Assembly (NCBI GenBank): GCA_963930645.1
Contig: OZ005653.1
Location: 213,858,684 to 213,922,683, forward strand
Length of the DNA stretch: 64,000 nt
From: Salticus scenicus
Taxonomy: Eukaryota > Arthropoda > Arachnida > Araneae > Salticidae
Direction of reading: 5' to 3'
Positions 24,224 to 36,579 of this stretch are shown piece by piece (positions within the stretch are counted from its first letter, which is position 1; the number at the start of each line of letters is the position of its first letter). A program made the translations under genes and the position numbers. The notes under the pieces are model-generated. The model saw only the letters and a program-made list of their open reading frames with translations, was not told the DNA's origin and ran no database searches.

Positions 24224-26099
24224 TCTATAATAATAAATGGAAAGGTTTTTCTGTCTGTCTGTCTGTTCTTTTATACGTTCAGCCCCTAATGAACGCAGAA
24301 GTACAAGAATTGACATACGGATGCTCTGGAGCCTTTCCGATGTTTTCCTCGAAACAGAATTTAAAAATCTTAATTAGTTTCGGAGATATTAATTAAAATG
24401 TTGATCCATGTCGATCGAAAAATGATCCAAAATCCTTATTGCTTAAAAAGAGGCATTCTATCAGCATTCAGCAGACGATTTTAACGGCTGTCTCTAACGG
24501 AAACAAAACATATGAAAGTAATTAATGTCACATGATCTTTAACTGGGGTTAAAAATTGCAAATTTCAAAGTGCTTTAAATTTTCTTTTTCGTACACAATA
24601 CTTAATATACAACCTATTCAGCACAAAAGCAACCTGCAGTTAAAATTTCATCAATTTTCATTAATAAACAAAGCAGTTACATTTTAATTGCAAATTAAAT
24701 TTTATTCCAACACGTAATCTATCTTTCAATAGACGATAGGAGTTTCCATAGCAACAAAATACATTTGAAGGAACTAAAACATACGTTTTCTTTTTCTTTT
24801 TACTTCCATTACCCGACTACCGTGGTATATATAGGTTTTGGGATTGTCCTGATTAGGTTTTCTTTTGTATCTCAGCTACTAAAAATAATTTCATAAGTAA
24901 CACATTATTTGAAAACTTTGTTGATTTGGAATTGAACAGTAGATTACAGAAATTTCTACCGCCAGATATTTTAAAATTTCGATATTTCAAATTCTAATTG
25001 AATTATTTTTAATACATCATTCGAAAGATATTTTAAAGTTCTTTTAAATTATCGAAAGTTTTCACCCGATTTACGCGTTTTGAGGTGTCCTAATTAGGTT
25101 TTCTTTTGTATCTCATCAACTAATTAAAATAATTTCATGAGTAGTACATCATTTGAAAACTTGGTTGATCTGGAATGGAACAATAGATTACAGAAATTTC
25201 TACCGCCAGATGACAATGTAATATTTTTAAATTTCAATATTTCAAATTCTAATTATGATTTAATTATTTTTAATGCATCATTCGAAACATATTTTAAAGT
25301 TCTTTTATATTATCGAAAGTGGAATTCGAGATTTCAACTGATTTAGAATTTTAAGGTGTCCTGATCAGGTTTTCTTTTGCATCTCAGCTAATTGAGTAAG
25401 ACCGTTCAAAATTGGTATATGTAAGTTAATTAGGAGGGGCTCGAAGGGTGGGGAAGGAATAGGCGCGCAGTGCGCACGAGACTACACTACCGAAGGCAGT
25501 GGGGACCCGGTCCGACAATTTACCTGATGAGAAATGATTTTTTAAATTTTCTTTTCTTAAGAATAAGAGTTTGATTTCAGAAGGAATATGTGCGCTCACC
25601 GCACGTATATCTTATCATGTGCGCGCGCAGCGCGCATGGGTTTGGGACCCGGTGCGAGTTCTTACCCGATGATAAAAGTTTTTTTTTTTTAATTTTAATT
25701 TCTTAATAATAAAAGTTTGAGTTGAGAAGGAATATGCGTCTACAGCGCACGTATATCCTCAATCGTGCGCGCTGCGCTGCCGAAGGCAGCGGGGTCCCTG
25801 TGTGAGTTTTTATCCCATGCTAAATGATATATTTTTTAATTCCTTTCCTTAAGAATGAAAGTTTATGAGTAATAACATGGAATTTTGAGAATTCATAAGG
25901 ATGGTGAAGGAAAACGTGCGCGCAGCGCACGGGTCTACGCTGCCGAAGGCAGTGGGGTCCCGGTGCGACATTTTTCCCGATCAGAAAATTTTTTTCTCTT
26001 TTTTTATCACATGATAAAAATTAATGCAATTTTGAGAATTCATTAATTATTGTGATTCATTTAAAAATAGTGACCAGCAAAGCGTTCGTAGCCTGCTAG
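24224..26099 (+). mobile_element. non-autonomous Helitron, copy 3 of end-to-end array
   Basis: It starts TCTATAATAATAAATGG directly after the CTAG of copy 2 and ends ACCAGCAAAGCGTTCGTAGCCTGCTAG at 26099. The 5' part is related to copies 1 and 2, while the 3' part is of a second type (GCCTGCTAG end) shared with the minus-strand copies at 37854-44356. It has only damaged versions of the CCGCCAGATGGCG unit (near 24958 and 25199). A row of GC-rich units fills 25460-25990. Confidence 0.85.
25460..25990 (+). repeat. four GC-rich ~150-bp units with self-complementary GCGCGCAGCGCGC
   Basis: Each unit has a palindromic GCGC-rich core (GCGCGCAGTGCGCACG, GCGCGCGCAGCGCGCATG, GCGCGCTGCGC, TGCGCGCAGCGCACGG), often CTGCCGAAGGCAG, then a GGGACCCGGT-like word and a TTTTTACCCGATGAT-like word. 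They stand out sharply as GC islands in AT-rich DNA. The same units occur on the other strand near 37975-38345 and 41095-41460. Confidence 0.75.
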
Positions 26100-26315
26100 T
26101 AGTACAACATATTTGACTTTGAAAAGGATATTTATTTACATTTAAACATAAGGTAAAAAGAAGAAGGTATGGTATGTCATAAGAATGTACGCAATTTTTG
26201 AAGAGGAAAGTTCTAGTCAGCTACAGATGAATCAGATCAAGACAGATTGTTTACGCGGCTTATTACTACCATAAGAAAAACTCACCACACTTTCGGTTGA
26301 ACTTCATTACAATAC

Positions 26316-27458
26316 TGTTGTAATTAAAATTACACATTTAGTTATATATATAGATACATAAATGATTTTTCATTTAAGTATGTAGCTATTTATGTATAAA
26401 TATTTTTTGTGGTAGAATAATGGAAAGTAATTATTAATCTGTATGTAAATATTTTGATTAAAAAAAAGTTGTTTGCTTTTAAATAAGAATAAGATAAATT
26501 TATAAGTGCTGCTTGTAAAATTGAAGGAGAAGGGAAAAAATGAGATAGGGATCTCTTAGACTAATTGGCTGCCCAGTGACATTATAGAACAAAGATGGAA
26601 AAAGGATAGTTTATAGGACTTATAAAACTTGAACGGAGCATCGCAAAAACAACTCCAGGCTAGGGGAAATATAGGCCACCCGCACGCCTCACACACTTAC
26701 GACTTAAGAAGAGCATATTTTTTTTAGAAGTGCAAGTACGGCTTCGGGGTCAACTTTTCGGCGAGACAGTGATGGAATCTCCCGGTGGTTATCCAGATAT
26801 CCTGCTTCCTCCCGCATCAACCGCCTTTGAATTTTAATCTCAAAATATGAAAAATATGAGCAACCCGAAGAGACCAAAACACCTATGATTCATCTCTGGA
26901 AAGAATATATCGAATGGAGCATCCAAGTGTATTCCTATTCCAGGATCTCGAAGCGCCCTAGAATTGTGAAATAGAAGTCCTCTATGATTTGCTTGAGAGT
27001 TAATATAAAGAGGAAAGATGTAGAAATATCCCACTGCCGTTTACGATTGAGTAACCTCTATAATGCTCATCTGGGTGAGTCAAAATTTTATAGTCTAAAA
27101 AACAGAGAAAATATTTAATTGTATATCTATCTCCATTTTTTCTATTATTCAATCATGTCTGAGTACCTAAAGTAGTGTTGAATAAAATTAAACTTGAATT
27201 GAATAAAATATTAGTTATGTATAAGAGACCAAAATATTTAATAAAATGCATTATTAATGAAATTCTTTGTCTATCTATTAATTAAGGAATTATTTATTTT
27301 GGAAAATTTATTTTAATTTGAATTTATCTCCTTAATAAATAGATAAGTTTTATGACCCATTAAAAATATTTAAAGAACTTGGGTGTAATTTTGATGTAGT
27401 GAACGCAATGTACGATACAGTTTGGAGAATGTCTGCAATTAACAATTTCTCTCCAACA
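26316..27458 (+). repeat. left LTR (1143 bp)
   Basis: It starts TGTTG and ends CAACA. Compared with the right LTR it lacks a short CTCTCCAGCC-containing insert (right copy near 35313-35328) and has a single TCTCCCGGTGGTT where the right copy has two. It also keeps AATGAAATTCTTTGTCTATC where the right copy has extra AAGGAATTA repeats. The minus-strand frame 26840-27034 lies within the LTR and recurs in the right LTR at 35486-35680; it reflects LTR duplication rather than a gene. Confidence 0.93.
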
Positions 27459-28263
27459 CTGTAAAGCAAGCGGAAAGCGATATGGTGCCTATCCAGTTGA
27501 GGTCATAAAAAGAAATAATAAAAATAAAGAATAAATAAAATAAAATAAACTAATTTAGGAAAACTTTAAGGTGGACTCAGACAAAATAATAATAAAGAAA
27601 CATGCTAAGTACTTGCTTAAATAAAATTAGATAGATATAGATAAAGGAAGTCATAGCATTATAATGTCATTGTATATGAATAACTGATAAAAAAATATAT
27701 ATATATATAATGAATAGATATGCAAATGTGTACATGTAATATATATATAGATATAAATTACACTTTCATTAATAATGATAAGTAGAATATGAAAATAAAT
27801 GAAGTGTAATTAAGATAATTACAGTTGTAAATTTTGAAAAATTACTGGAAATATTTTATATGTATACACATAAACAGCGAGATTGCTCAGGAAGGTTTAT
27901 TGAAATCAAATAATCTGATATTTTGTTTGTTTGATAATATTATTTTGGATGCCTGTATACATATAAAACTTGAATATTTTACTTTGAAGAAAGTAAATAG
28001 TTTCCTAAAATAAGGAATAATAATAATAATTGAACTAGAATAATCTAGCTAGTCAGTAAATATATGTATACAAGCATAATTTGTGTTAATGTTAATACAT
28101 ATAAGAATGATTTTTTAAGAGTGGATTTAAAGTAAAGATTAGAAAGTAGTTCATGTAAATGAAAAGTACTTATAAATTGAGAAATAAGTGTTATACAAAA
28201 ACTCAAAATCAGAGGAAAACGGTGGAAACAAAAACTGAGAAGTTAGTACAGGGTAAAATAAAA
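27459..28263 (+). other. retrotransposon 5' leader, primer binding site unresolved
   Basis: About 0.8 kb separate the LTR from the gag region. A tRNA-complementary primer site usually begins TGG close to the LTR. The nearest candidate is TGGTGCC at 27483, 24 nt inside, which is farther than usual, so I do not call it firmly. The rest is AT-rich with TA and TAA runs. Confidence 0.5.
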
Positions 28264-29290
28264 ATGGAGAAAAAATTAAGTGTCATTAGATACGCTATTA
28301 GTGGGTCTTCCACACTTCAGTGGGGACAGTCAGGCTAATATAGATAAATTTCTAGAGTCATTTGAGACATTAACAAATGCGACAGAATTAGACGATGGAA
28401 TTAAATTATTAATTTTAAAAAGTAAAATCAGTGGAAAAGCGAAGGAGAAAATAAACTTGGATGAGGATTTAATAAATGAGAATGTGTATGAGCAATTCAA
28501 ACTTAAATTAAAAGAAAAATTTAAGAGCAAAGTAAATTTTTCAAAAGCTCAGGCAGATTTTATGAATATCAGGCATTCACCAAAACAAACTATAGAAGAA
28601 TATGCAACGGAAATAATAAAAAAATCAAATGAATTTTTAAAAGGGTCTGGATTCGAAAACAAAGATGGGGCAAAAGAATTCGTAAACAGTTTAAAATTAA
28701 ATAAATTTATTGAAGGCATGACGGCAGACATAGCATTTGAGTTAAGAAAGGCAGATATAAAAAAAAGATTTTGAAAGTGCATTAAAAATGGCTAAGACCA
28801 TTGAAAATGCAATGCAATTTAACGTGGAGGAAATAAATACTATAGATAAAAAAATAACAAAGAAACTGATATGTGTACATTATTATTAGAATTAACATCG
28901 AAACAAACTGAAAAAATCAAACAATTAAAAAAAAAAAAATTGAAGAATTAGAAATAAGAAATAACAGATCAGAAAGTCAAGAGAGACAAAAACGTGACAG
29001 CACAAGTTTTTGTGCAATTTTGCAAAATTAGGTCACATAACACTGAACAATGCTAGTACAATTAAAGAACTAATCCGAATATTGTAAACAATACATTCCC
29101 TATAATATCAAAGAGGGAAAATTCAGGGGTTAGAAAAGTAAGATCAGACGAAAATAGATCTAGTAATACAAATTATGGAAATGTCGATAGAGGTACTAGA
29201 AATTATTTCAGAAGAAGCTCACATAGAAATTTTAGACAAAGAGGTACAAACCGCCCTGCGATAACGTTTCCAAGGCAGTCGGGAAACTAA
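28264..29290 (+). pseudogene. gag-like gene, broken
   Basis: Gag forms the particle that packages retrotransposon RNA. The open part at 28280-28774 resembles retrotransposon gag: an LPHFSGDSQANIDKFLESF-like start, then LLILKSKISGKAKEKI, and an amphipathic middle (QTIEEYATEIIKKS). The only nearby ATG (28264) is out of frame with it, and the open frame begins after a stop at 28277, so the start is shifted by an indel. The frame is lost again in the A-run near 28760, after which a similar amphipathic text continues in another frame (about 28766-28990). A degenerate CCHC zinc-knuckle trace (C..C and GH....C spread over shifted frames) is seen near 29010-29052. The piece from 29060 to 29290 is basic and low complexity. 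Confidence 0.8.
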
Positions 29291-32200
29291 ATGAGGGGTT
29301 TACTAAGAATAAAAAAAAATAACATAGTCCCTCGTAAATCCCTTAACATATCCAGGGGACTAAAAATGCATCAAAATAGCTATAAAAAATATGTGAATCA
29401 AACAGACAAGGAATTATACAGAAATTATTATGAAAAATATGATAAAGTACAGAGGCAGAGAAGCGAGAAATATAACAATTCACGCAGGTATAATAAAAAC
29501 AAAAATAAATCAAATGTAATTCATACACCAGATCGATATCTGTGCACAAAAAGATGGAAAAAAACACAAGATATTAAATATTTGACAAATATTGATCAAA
29601 ATGATATAGGTAACTTACCCATCTTAGATTTGAATATAAATGGGGTACCTACACGAAATTTAATAGATACAGGCGCAACTTTAAATGCAATGTGTCCCAA
29701 AATATTTCAAAAAATCAAAGAAACAGGGATAAAAATTCAGTATTTGTCAAATAATGTAAACATACACACATTAAACAATCAGAGAATTAATTTCAAAAAA
29801 TGCATTAAAATTACATTCAAAATTAAAGGGAAATTCGTGACAGGTGTATTTTATATATTGAACTTTAATTTTGATAAGAAGTATAATGTAATATTAGGTT
29901 ATGACTTTCTCAAAAGAAACAAAATGATAGTAGACTGTAAGGCAGGACATGTACTATTTAAAAACATGAAATTGGAATTAAATAAAACTCCAAACAACCA
30001 AGAAATTCCAAATCGTATAAATACCATGTCAATAAAAACAAATACAGACACATTACAGATGAAGGACAAAATACAATTCCCACAGTCAGGAGTGCATGTA
30101 CAGGAACAGGAAGAAATTTATGGGAATTTTAAATGCTCAAAAGATCAGACAAATTCAAAAAACAATGAAAATGAACTAATAAATTGGGAGACATCTTCTA
30201 GTAAACAAATGATAGAATTAAATGAGAAAAATGAAGAAAACATTATAAGGCAGGATACGTTAAATCAAAATTATCACTTTGCAAGACTAATAAGAAAAAT
30301 GGATATTGCACCGAAACAAACAGTTTGGGCGGAAATAAAAGTTCCTAGAGTATACCAACACGAAACAATATTCCTTGAACCACAGAGAAATAATTCGGGT
30401 ACAAACATAAATTGCTCTGTACATAAAATAGATAATGAAAATAAACTAAAAATTCAAATTTCAAATACAAAGGACCACAAAATTACTTTGAATAAAAATA
30501 TGAAAGTGGCGAAAGTTACACAACAATTCATAATAACGGACAAAACAAAACCAAAGAGAGAAATTATTAACAATTTAAACATGGTAGATGTTAAACAAAT
30601 GAGAAAAGCTGACTTAAAAAAGGAAGATTTTAATCTAAGTCATTTAGATTCAGTGACACAAAAAGAAATGCATGAAATATTAATGAAAAATTATGCGGCA
30701 TTTTCCAAAAATTACAAGACACTAGAACAAACATCATTAGTTACCCCAATATTTAAATTAGCTCATAATTACCCCATTCAATTAAAACCGTATAAATTGG
30801 CTCATAATATAAAAGAAGTGGCGAAAGAGGAGATAAATAAATTATTAGAGGCAAAAATTATTGAACCAACAAACTCTCATTATGCAGCTCCCGTAATTTT
30901 CGTAAAGAAGAAATGTAACTCGAAAACAAATGATCCCAAACACATTAAAGTGAGAGCAGCAGTAGATTACAGGGTCCTTAATGAAATCATAGAAGTTTCA
31001 CCACATCCCATCCCAGATGCGAAAGAAATAATTCAGAGACTTAGTGGTAAAAAATACTATACTGTGATGGACTTTCACTCGGCATTCTTCCAAATTAATT
31101 TAAAAGAAGAAGACCGAGAAAAATTAGCATTCATTACGGAATTTGGTTGCTATCAGCCAACCAGATTAAATTTTGGTAATAAAATATCAACTATGACATT
31201 TGCTAAACTTATGGATAAGATTCTAGGTCACATAGATAAACATAAAATAGGGTACTTTATCGATGACATTATTTTAGGAACAGACTCAATATAAGATATG
31301 AAAAAATTAATACAGGAAGTCTTAGACATTTTGATAAAAAACAATCTAACTATTGACCCGCAAAAGATGCAAATATGTAAAAATGAGATAGAGTTCTTAG
31401 GGCATAAAATCAATGAACATGGTTATTCACCATCGGAGGGAAATTTAAGCAAAGTAAAAAAACTAATGAGACCAAACAATAAAAAAGGTATCTTACAACT
31501 GTTAGGGTTTTCGAACTATTTCAGAACATTAATAAAAAATTACAACGATATAATAGATCCATTATTACAACTCACAAGAAAAGACATAAAATTTAAATGG
31601 GGTGAAGAACAAGAGAAAGCATTTATAAATTTACAAACCGCGTTATTAAATGAACCAACTCTAAGAGCTCCAGATATGACCAAAGAATTTTATTTGATCA
31701 CGGATGCTTCAAAATACGCAATATCGGCGATTTTGGCACAAAAAGAGAATGGAATTTTGCATCCAATTTAATATTATGGTAGGAAATTAAAAAATTCAGA
31801 GAAAAATTATCCAGCCATGAAACAAGAGTTACTAGCAATACATGAAGCAGTATTAAATTATAAAAACTTACTGTTAGGAAAAAAGATATTTTTGTTAACA
31901 GATGCGAAGGCGTTAACATATTTTATTAATTTGGAGAAACAGCCTGACATAATTTCGAGATGGCTTTTAGATCTCCAAGAATTCGACATAACAGTAGAGC
32001 ATATACAGGATCACAGAATCCGAGTGATTTTTTAAGTAGGCACATAGCAAACATAACGCATGAAGATCAAGAGAATGAAATGTATTTATTTAAAGCCGAA
32101 AAAGAGTTGTCAGTAGAAAACATTTTAAATGAACAAAAAAAATGCGACAAACTACAAAAAATAGTAAGATGTTTAATATCAAAGAGAAATAATAAATACA

Positions 32201-33321
32201 AAAGAAAATACTCTTTATTAGACCATGATCTATTAGTATTGAAACATTCAAATAATGCTACGGAAAATACGCAAAATATTATCATAGCTCCACATAGTTT
32301 AAGAGAGAAAATCATAAATACCGCGCATTCCCCACACTTCGGTTTTGAGAAAACATATCAAATGATTAAAAATAGATTTTACTGGATTGGGATGTACCAA
32401 ACAGTAACATATTTTTGTAGGAGATGTATTTCATGTAACTCTTACAAACCGCATCAAACAATAGAACTTCCGTTACAAGTAATGAATAAGAACTATGCAT
32501 GTGGCCAAGCATTAAATATTGATATTGTTGGAAAATTAGTACCAACGCTAAAACAGAACAAATTTCTTTTAACAATTATTTGTGCATTTTCTAGGTTCTT
32601 AGAAGTAATACCGCTAAAAAATACCAATACAACCACCATCATAAATGCGCTGCTAGAATATTTCGGAAAATATGGCCTATGCCAGTATATAAATTTAGAC
32701 AATGCGTCTTATTTTAGAGGCAAAGAATTTACAGACTTCGCCAAGAATCTAAATATAACATTGCGTTATTCGAGCATTTATAAACCCAGTAGTAATGGTA
32801 CGATTGAGAAAGCACATTTAATTTTAAAAAATTCCATCTCAGCCATGTGTCAGGAAACTTTTGATTGGGACACGATAATAATTTTTTTTAAGTTAAACTA
32901 TAATATGTCGAAACATCGAGCAACGAGATACGAACCCGCGGTGTTATTTTTTGGGAGAAAATTAAAAACTCCATTTCTAGATTGCAATGACAGAAATAAC
33001 GAAACCCCTTCGCAATATATATCAAAAATAAAACAGCATATGCATAAGGCGAGAGCAAAAGCATTGCTAAATATGAAAAAAATTTCAGAAGAGTACAATA
33101 GAAATAAAAGTATAAATCCTAAAGAATTGGAGATAGGTGATGAAGTCTATCTTAAATCACTAAGAAAGAATAGAAAATTAGGTAAAAGGTTTGACGGACT
33201 ATTTTTGGTGGAAAGGAAGTTCAGGAACTCGAATTACTTGATACGAGAAAAGGAAGGAAATAAAAGTTTAAAAATTCATATTTCAAAAATATTTAAAGTA
33301 CCACCAGAAAAAGAAAATTAA
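29291..33321 (+). pseudogene. gypsy-type pol: protease, RT, RNase H, integrase; disrupted
   Basis: Pol makes and integrates the DNA copy of the element. In the first open part (29291-31294, 667 codons) the aspartic protease motif DTGA is at residues 126-129. The RT motif A aspartate (YTVMDFHSAF) is at 594 and the catalytic pair YFIDD at 658-659. A stop (31292-31294) interrupts RT just after it. The frame continues at 31298 through the RT thumb/connection (FLGHKI) into RNase H (LITDASKYAISAILAQ), is stopped again at 31769-31771, and resumes to about 32010, where one base appears to be missing. The last open part (to 33321) gives integrase: H123, H126, C156, C159 (zinc site) and D188, D247, E283 (D-D-35-E), then a basic C-terminal domain. 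The residues after the RT fingers (RLNFGNKI) differ from the usual LPFGL text, another sign of decay. Confidence 0.93.
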
Positions 33322-33371
33322 AATAACGAGCTAAACGATATAGGAAGGATCTAGGTCAAAATACTAGAACA

Positions 33372-33402
<31 letters not shown>

Positions 33403-34162
33403 CTAATAATAATAGATAGTAAAATAGTGTGGATAGTTGAGACAAACATAATTTTATTGTTGTAGAGGGGTGCTTCAGATATTTTAACTGGTAACTGTTT
33501 AAAGCTGGTCTTCAAACAGAGAAATTAATATTTATGGCGGGGCCCCTTTATTTAGCTATAGATGTTTTTTTCTCCTTGCCGGTGAAGAATTTTGAATGTG
33601 TCCTTGATAACAATAATAAAAAAGATTGATAATAATAATAATTGTAATAAAGCTAACATTAGATAGTATACAAAAATGTATCAAGTTGTGAGTGTGCAGA
33701 TAATAATAATAATAGTGATAAAGTTATTATTGCATTTTGGCTGGAAAAACATAGAAATTAAAGTAGAATAAATCAATAACAGCTATAATAATAGAGAAAT
33801 GAACGTGAATTACATTGAGAATAAATAGAATGTAAGATAGAGATTGGATGAAAGATCAAAAAAGGATAGGAATTTTCCTCATAAACACTAGAGGTTAAAA
33901 ATAAAAAAAAAAATCAAAAAAAAATCCCAAGCACGACAAAAAAAAAAAAAAAAAAAAAAGCATGGGTTTTAGACTATAACATTAAGTAGATAAGGAGTTT
34001 TTAGATAAACTGTGTATAAAATAAAATAAAACAAAGAAAGAAAGAAATAAATAAAAGTTGGGTAGAGAATGTTGAAATATTCAAATAATCCAGAAAAATA
34101 ACATAATAGTATATATATAAACTGTGTGTGAAATGCTATGATTTTGTTTATTTATATTTATG

Positions 34163-34213
<51 letters not shown>

Positions 34214-34916
34214 TTTTTTAAATTTTTTTGAAGAGGAAAAACTTTTAAGAAAAACATTTGTAAAATAAAGAAAAATATTTTCTTTTTTTTTTGGAGTATA
34301 CTCACCCAACAACAATCAGTAATAAGATGCGCTCAACAGCAACAGACAAATATATAAATGTATAAAAATTACAAAAATATATGTAGACTTTTTAGAAACA
34401 GAATGATGAAAAATGAACTAGAGTTCAAAATGAGAGTCTATACGATGGTAATAGAGACATAAAACATAGAAAAAATGAAGTGAACTCTTACATTAAATTT
34501 TTTTCTAAAACCAACAGGAATGAACATTTAAAGTGCTATGGACTGTAATTTAGCAGAATGGACAATATTGTGTGTATGTTCTACATTTTTTATGTTTATA
34601 TGAAGATAAAAACATTTCAATGGACTATTTAGAAAAAAAAAAAAAACCTTCGCAAACTTTCAAAATCTGATACTAAGAGGTTATAAACTATAGACTGAAA
34701 GAATGGACAGTATTTATTCTGTTTTCTTCATATCTGAGTATCAAGAGTATTATTATTTTGTTTGTGTTTTTTTTTTGTATTTTAATTTATAGGTCAAAAT
34801 GATATAACAAATGCTTACAAATGCACAGAAAATAGATCTAGTGTAATAGAGAATTTAAGTGTATGATTTATATGATAGGGCTCATATATATACTTTTTTT
34901 TTTTTTTTTTTTTGTA
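33322..34916 (+). other. retrotransposon 3' non-coding region
   Basis: There is no recognisable frame between integrase and the right LTR. The stretch holds A-runs (33375-33401, 33937-33958), a (TA)n run (about 34169-34206) and scattered TAA repeats. An envelope gene is not visible. The minus-strand frame 34081-34305 translates a microsatellite and is not a gene. Confidence 0.7.
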
Positions 34917-34933
34917 GAAAGGGGGGATATAAA
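34917..34933 (+). promoter_or_regulatory. polypurine tract (plus-strand primer)
   Basis: GAAAGGGGGGATATAAA lies directly against the first base of the right LTR and follows a T-run, the expected place and composition for the primer of plus-strand DNA synthesis. The TAT within it makes it slightly imperfect. Confidence 0.7.
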
Positions 34934-36103
34934 TGTTGTAATTAAAATTACACATTTAGATATATATATAGATACATAAATGATTTTTCATTTAAGTATA
35001 CAGCTATTTATGTATAAATATTTTTTGTGGTAGAATAATGGAAAGTAATTATTAATCTGTATGTAAATATTTTGATAAAAAAAAGTTGTTTGCTTTTAAA
35101 TAAGAATAAGATAAATTTATAAGTGCTGCTTATAAAATTGAAGGAGAAGGGAAAAAATGAGATAGGGATCTCTTAGACTAACTGGCTGCCCTGTGACATT
35201 ATAGAACAAAGATGGAAAGAGAATAGTTTATAGGACTCATAAAACTTGAATGGAGCATCGCAAAAACAACTCCAGGCTAGGGGAAATATAGGCCACCCGC
35301 ACGCTGCACACACTTTCTCTCCAGCCCCCGACTTAAGAAGAGCATATTTTTTTTTAGAAGTGCAAGTACGGCTTCGGGGTCAACTTTTAGGCGAGACAGT
35401 GATGGAATCTCCCGGTGGTGCAATCTCCCGGTGGTTCTCCAGATATCCTGCTTCCTCCCGCATCAACTGCCTTTGAATTTTAATCTCAAAATATGAAAAA
35501 TATGAGCAACCTGAAGAGACCAAAACACCTATGATTCATCTCTAGAAAGAATATATCGAATGGAGCATCCAAGTGTATTCCTATTCCAGGATCTCGAAGC
35601 GCCCTAGAATTGTGAAATAGAAGTCCTCTATGATTTGCTTGAGAGTTAATATAAAGAGGAAAGATGTAGAAATATCCCACTGCCGTTTACGATGGAGTAA
35701 CCTCTATAATGCTCATCTGGGTGAGTCAAAATTTTATAGTCTAAAAAACAGAGAAAATATTTAATTGTATATCTATCTCCATTTTTTCTATTATTCAATC
35801 ATGTCTGAGTACCTAAAGTAGTATTGAATAAAATTAAACTTGAATTGAATAAAATATTAGTTATGTATAAGAGACCAAAATATTTAATAAAATGCATTAT
35901 TAATTAAGGAATTATTAAGGAATTAATTAAGGAATTATTTATTTTGGAAAATTTATTTTAATTTGAATTTATCTCCTTAATAAATAGATAAGTTTTATGA
36001 CTCATTAAAAATATTTAAAGAACTTGGGTGTAATTTTGATGTAGTGAACGCAATGTACGATACAGTTTGGAGAATGTCTGCAATTAACAATTTCTCTCCA
36101 ACA
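34934..36103 (+). repeat. right LTR (1170 bp)
   Basis: It is a direct copy of the left LTR with the same TG...CA ends. Differences include an extra block near 35313-35328, duplicated TCTCCCGGTGGT near 35408-35430 and a small expanded AAGGAATTATT repeat near 35903-35938. Most of the remaining sequence is near identical. Confidence 0.93.
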
Positions 36104-36383
36104 AATGCAACTGCGGAATTAGAAGCAAGAACAGTTTCCCACACGCAGCATAAATGCCTATATATTTACTCTAGTTATTCTATAGTCACGATTTCTAGCG
36201 AAAATTTTGAAGTGTGATAATCCTCTCAACATAACTGGAGGGAGTTCAGTGAGAATTTGTTCAATTGAGCATTAAAAATTTACTTTTCTGTGAGTAAATA
36301 TGGTAGTGATTTAAGGCTGAACAATTTTTTTTTTATGACACAGTATTGATTTTAGAATAAAGGACTATAACTTATATCCATAA

Positions 36384-36579
36384 CTGCCAACATCCTTACT
36401 ATTATTATGTAGTGTTGTTAGTGCGGTCCTATTTTTCAGAGCAGTTAATTCGGAAAGAAATTTTCTCCAAATGCAATTACGATTAAATAAGTAGAAAATC
36501 ACTCATAAAAAATACAGGTGTGAAAAAAAAAATAGGCTGGGCTAACAATAGTACGGAATATTAATTAGGATGTTGGCAG
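36384..36579. mobile_element. MITE (196 bp), CTGCCAACATCC family
   Basis: The left end CTGCCAACATCCTTACTATT and the right end on the other strand CTGCCAACATCCTAATTAAT continue matching for about 40 bp, down to TTGTTAG. The middle contains CTCCAAATGCAATTACGATT. Related copies are at 51241-51443 and 52826-52975, with decayed ends at 16.8-17.7 kb and 46.1 kb. It is non-coding. The surrounding 36109-36776 is otherwise AT-rich spacer with nothing recognised. Confidence 0.8.

Larger units (their letters stand above)
26316..36103 (+). mobile_element. full-length, inactivated Ty3/gypsy-type LTR retrotransposon (9.8 kb)
   Basis: Two direct LTRs (26316-27458 and 34934-36103), both starting TGTTGTAATTAAAATTAC and ending CTCTCCAACA, enclose a gag region and a pol region in the order protease, reverse transcriptase, RNase H, integrase, which is the gypsy (Metaviridae-type) order. 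It is flanked by AATAC (26311-26315) and AATGC (36104-36108), a 5-bp target duplication with one difference. Stops and frameshifts in gag and pol make it non-functional. No envelope-like frame is visible between integrase and the right LTR. Several indels and substitutions between the LTRs show the insertion is not recent. Confidence 0.93.

Noticed and set aside
26840..27034. 64-codon minus-strand frame repeated at 35486-35680
   Set aside because: The duplication is due to the two LTRs; no domain and no reason to expect antisense coding.
27483..27499. TGGTGCC as the retrotransposon primer binding site
   Set aside because: It is 24 nt from the LTR, farther than usual, and I could not match it to a particular tRNA end with confidence.
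34081..34305. Minus-strand frame with YIYIYI repeat
   Set aside because: Translation of a TA microsatellite within the retrotransposon 3' region.
33322..34916. Envelope gene of the gypsy element
   Set aside because: No open frame, signal peptide or membrane segment is visible; only repeats and A-runs.
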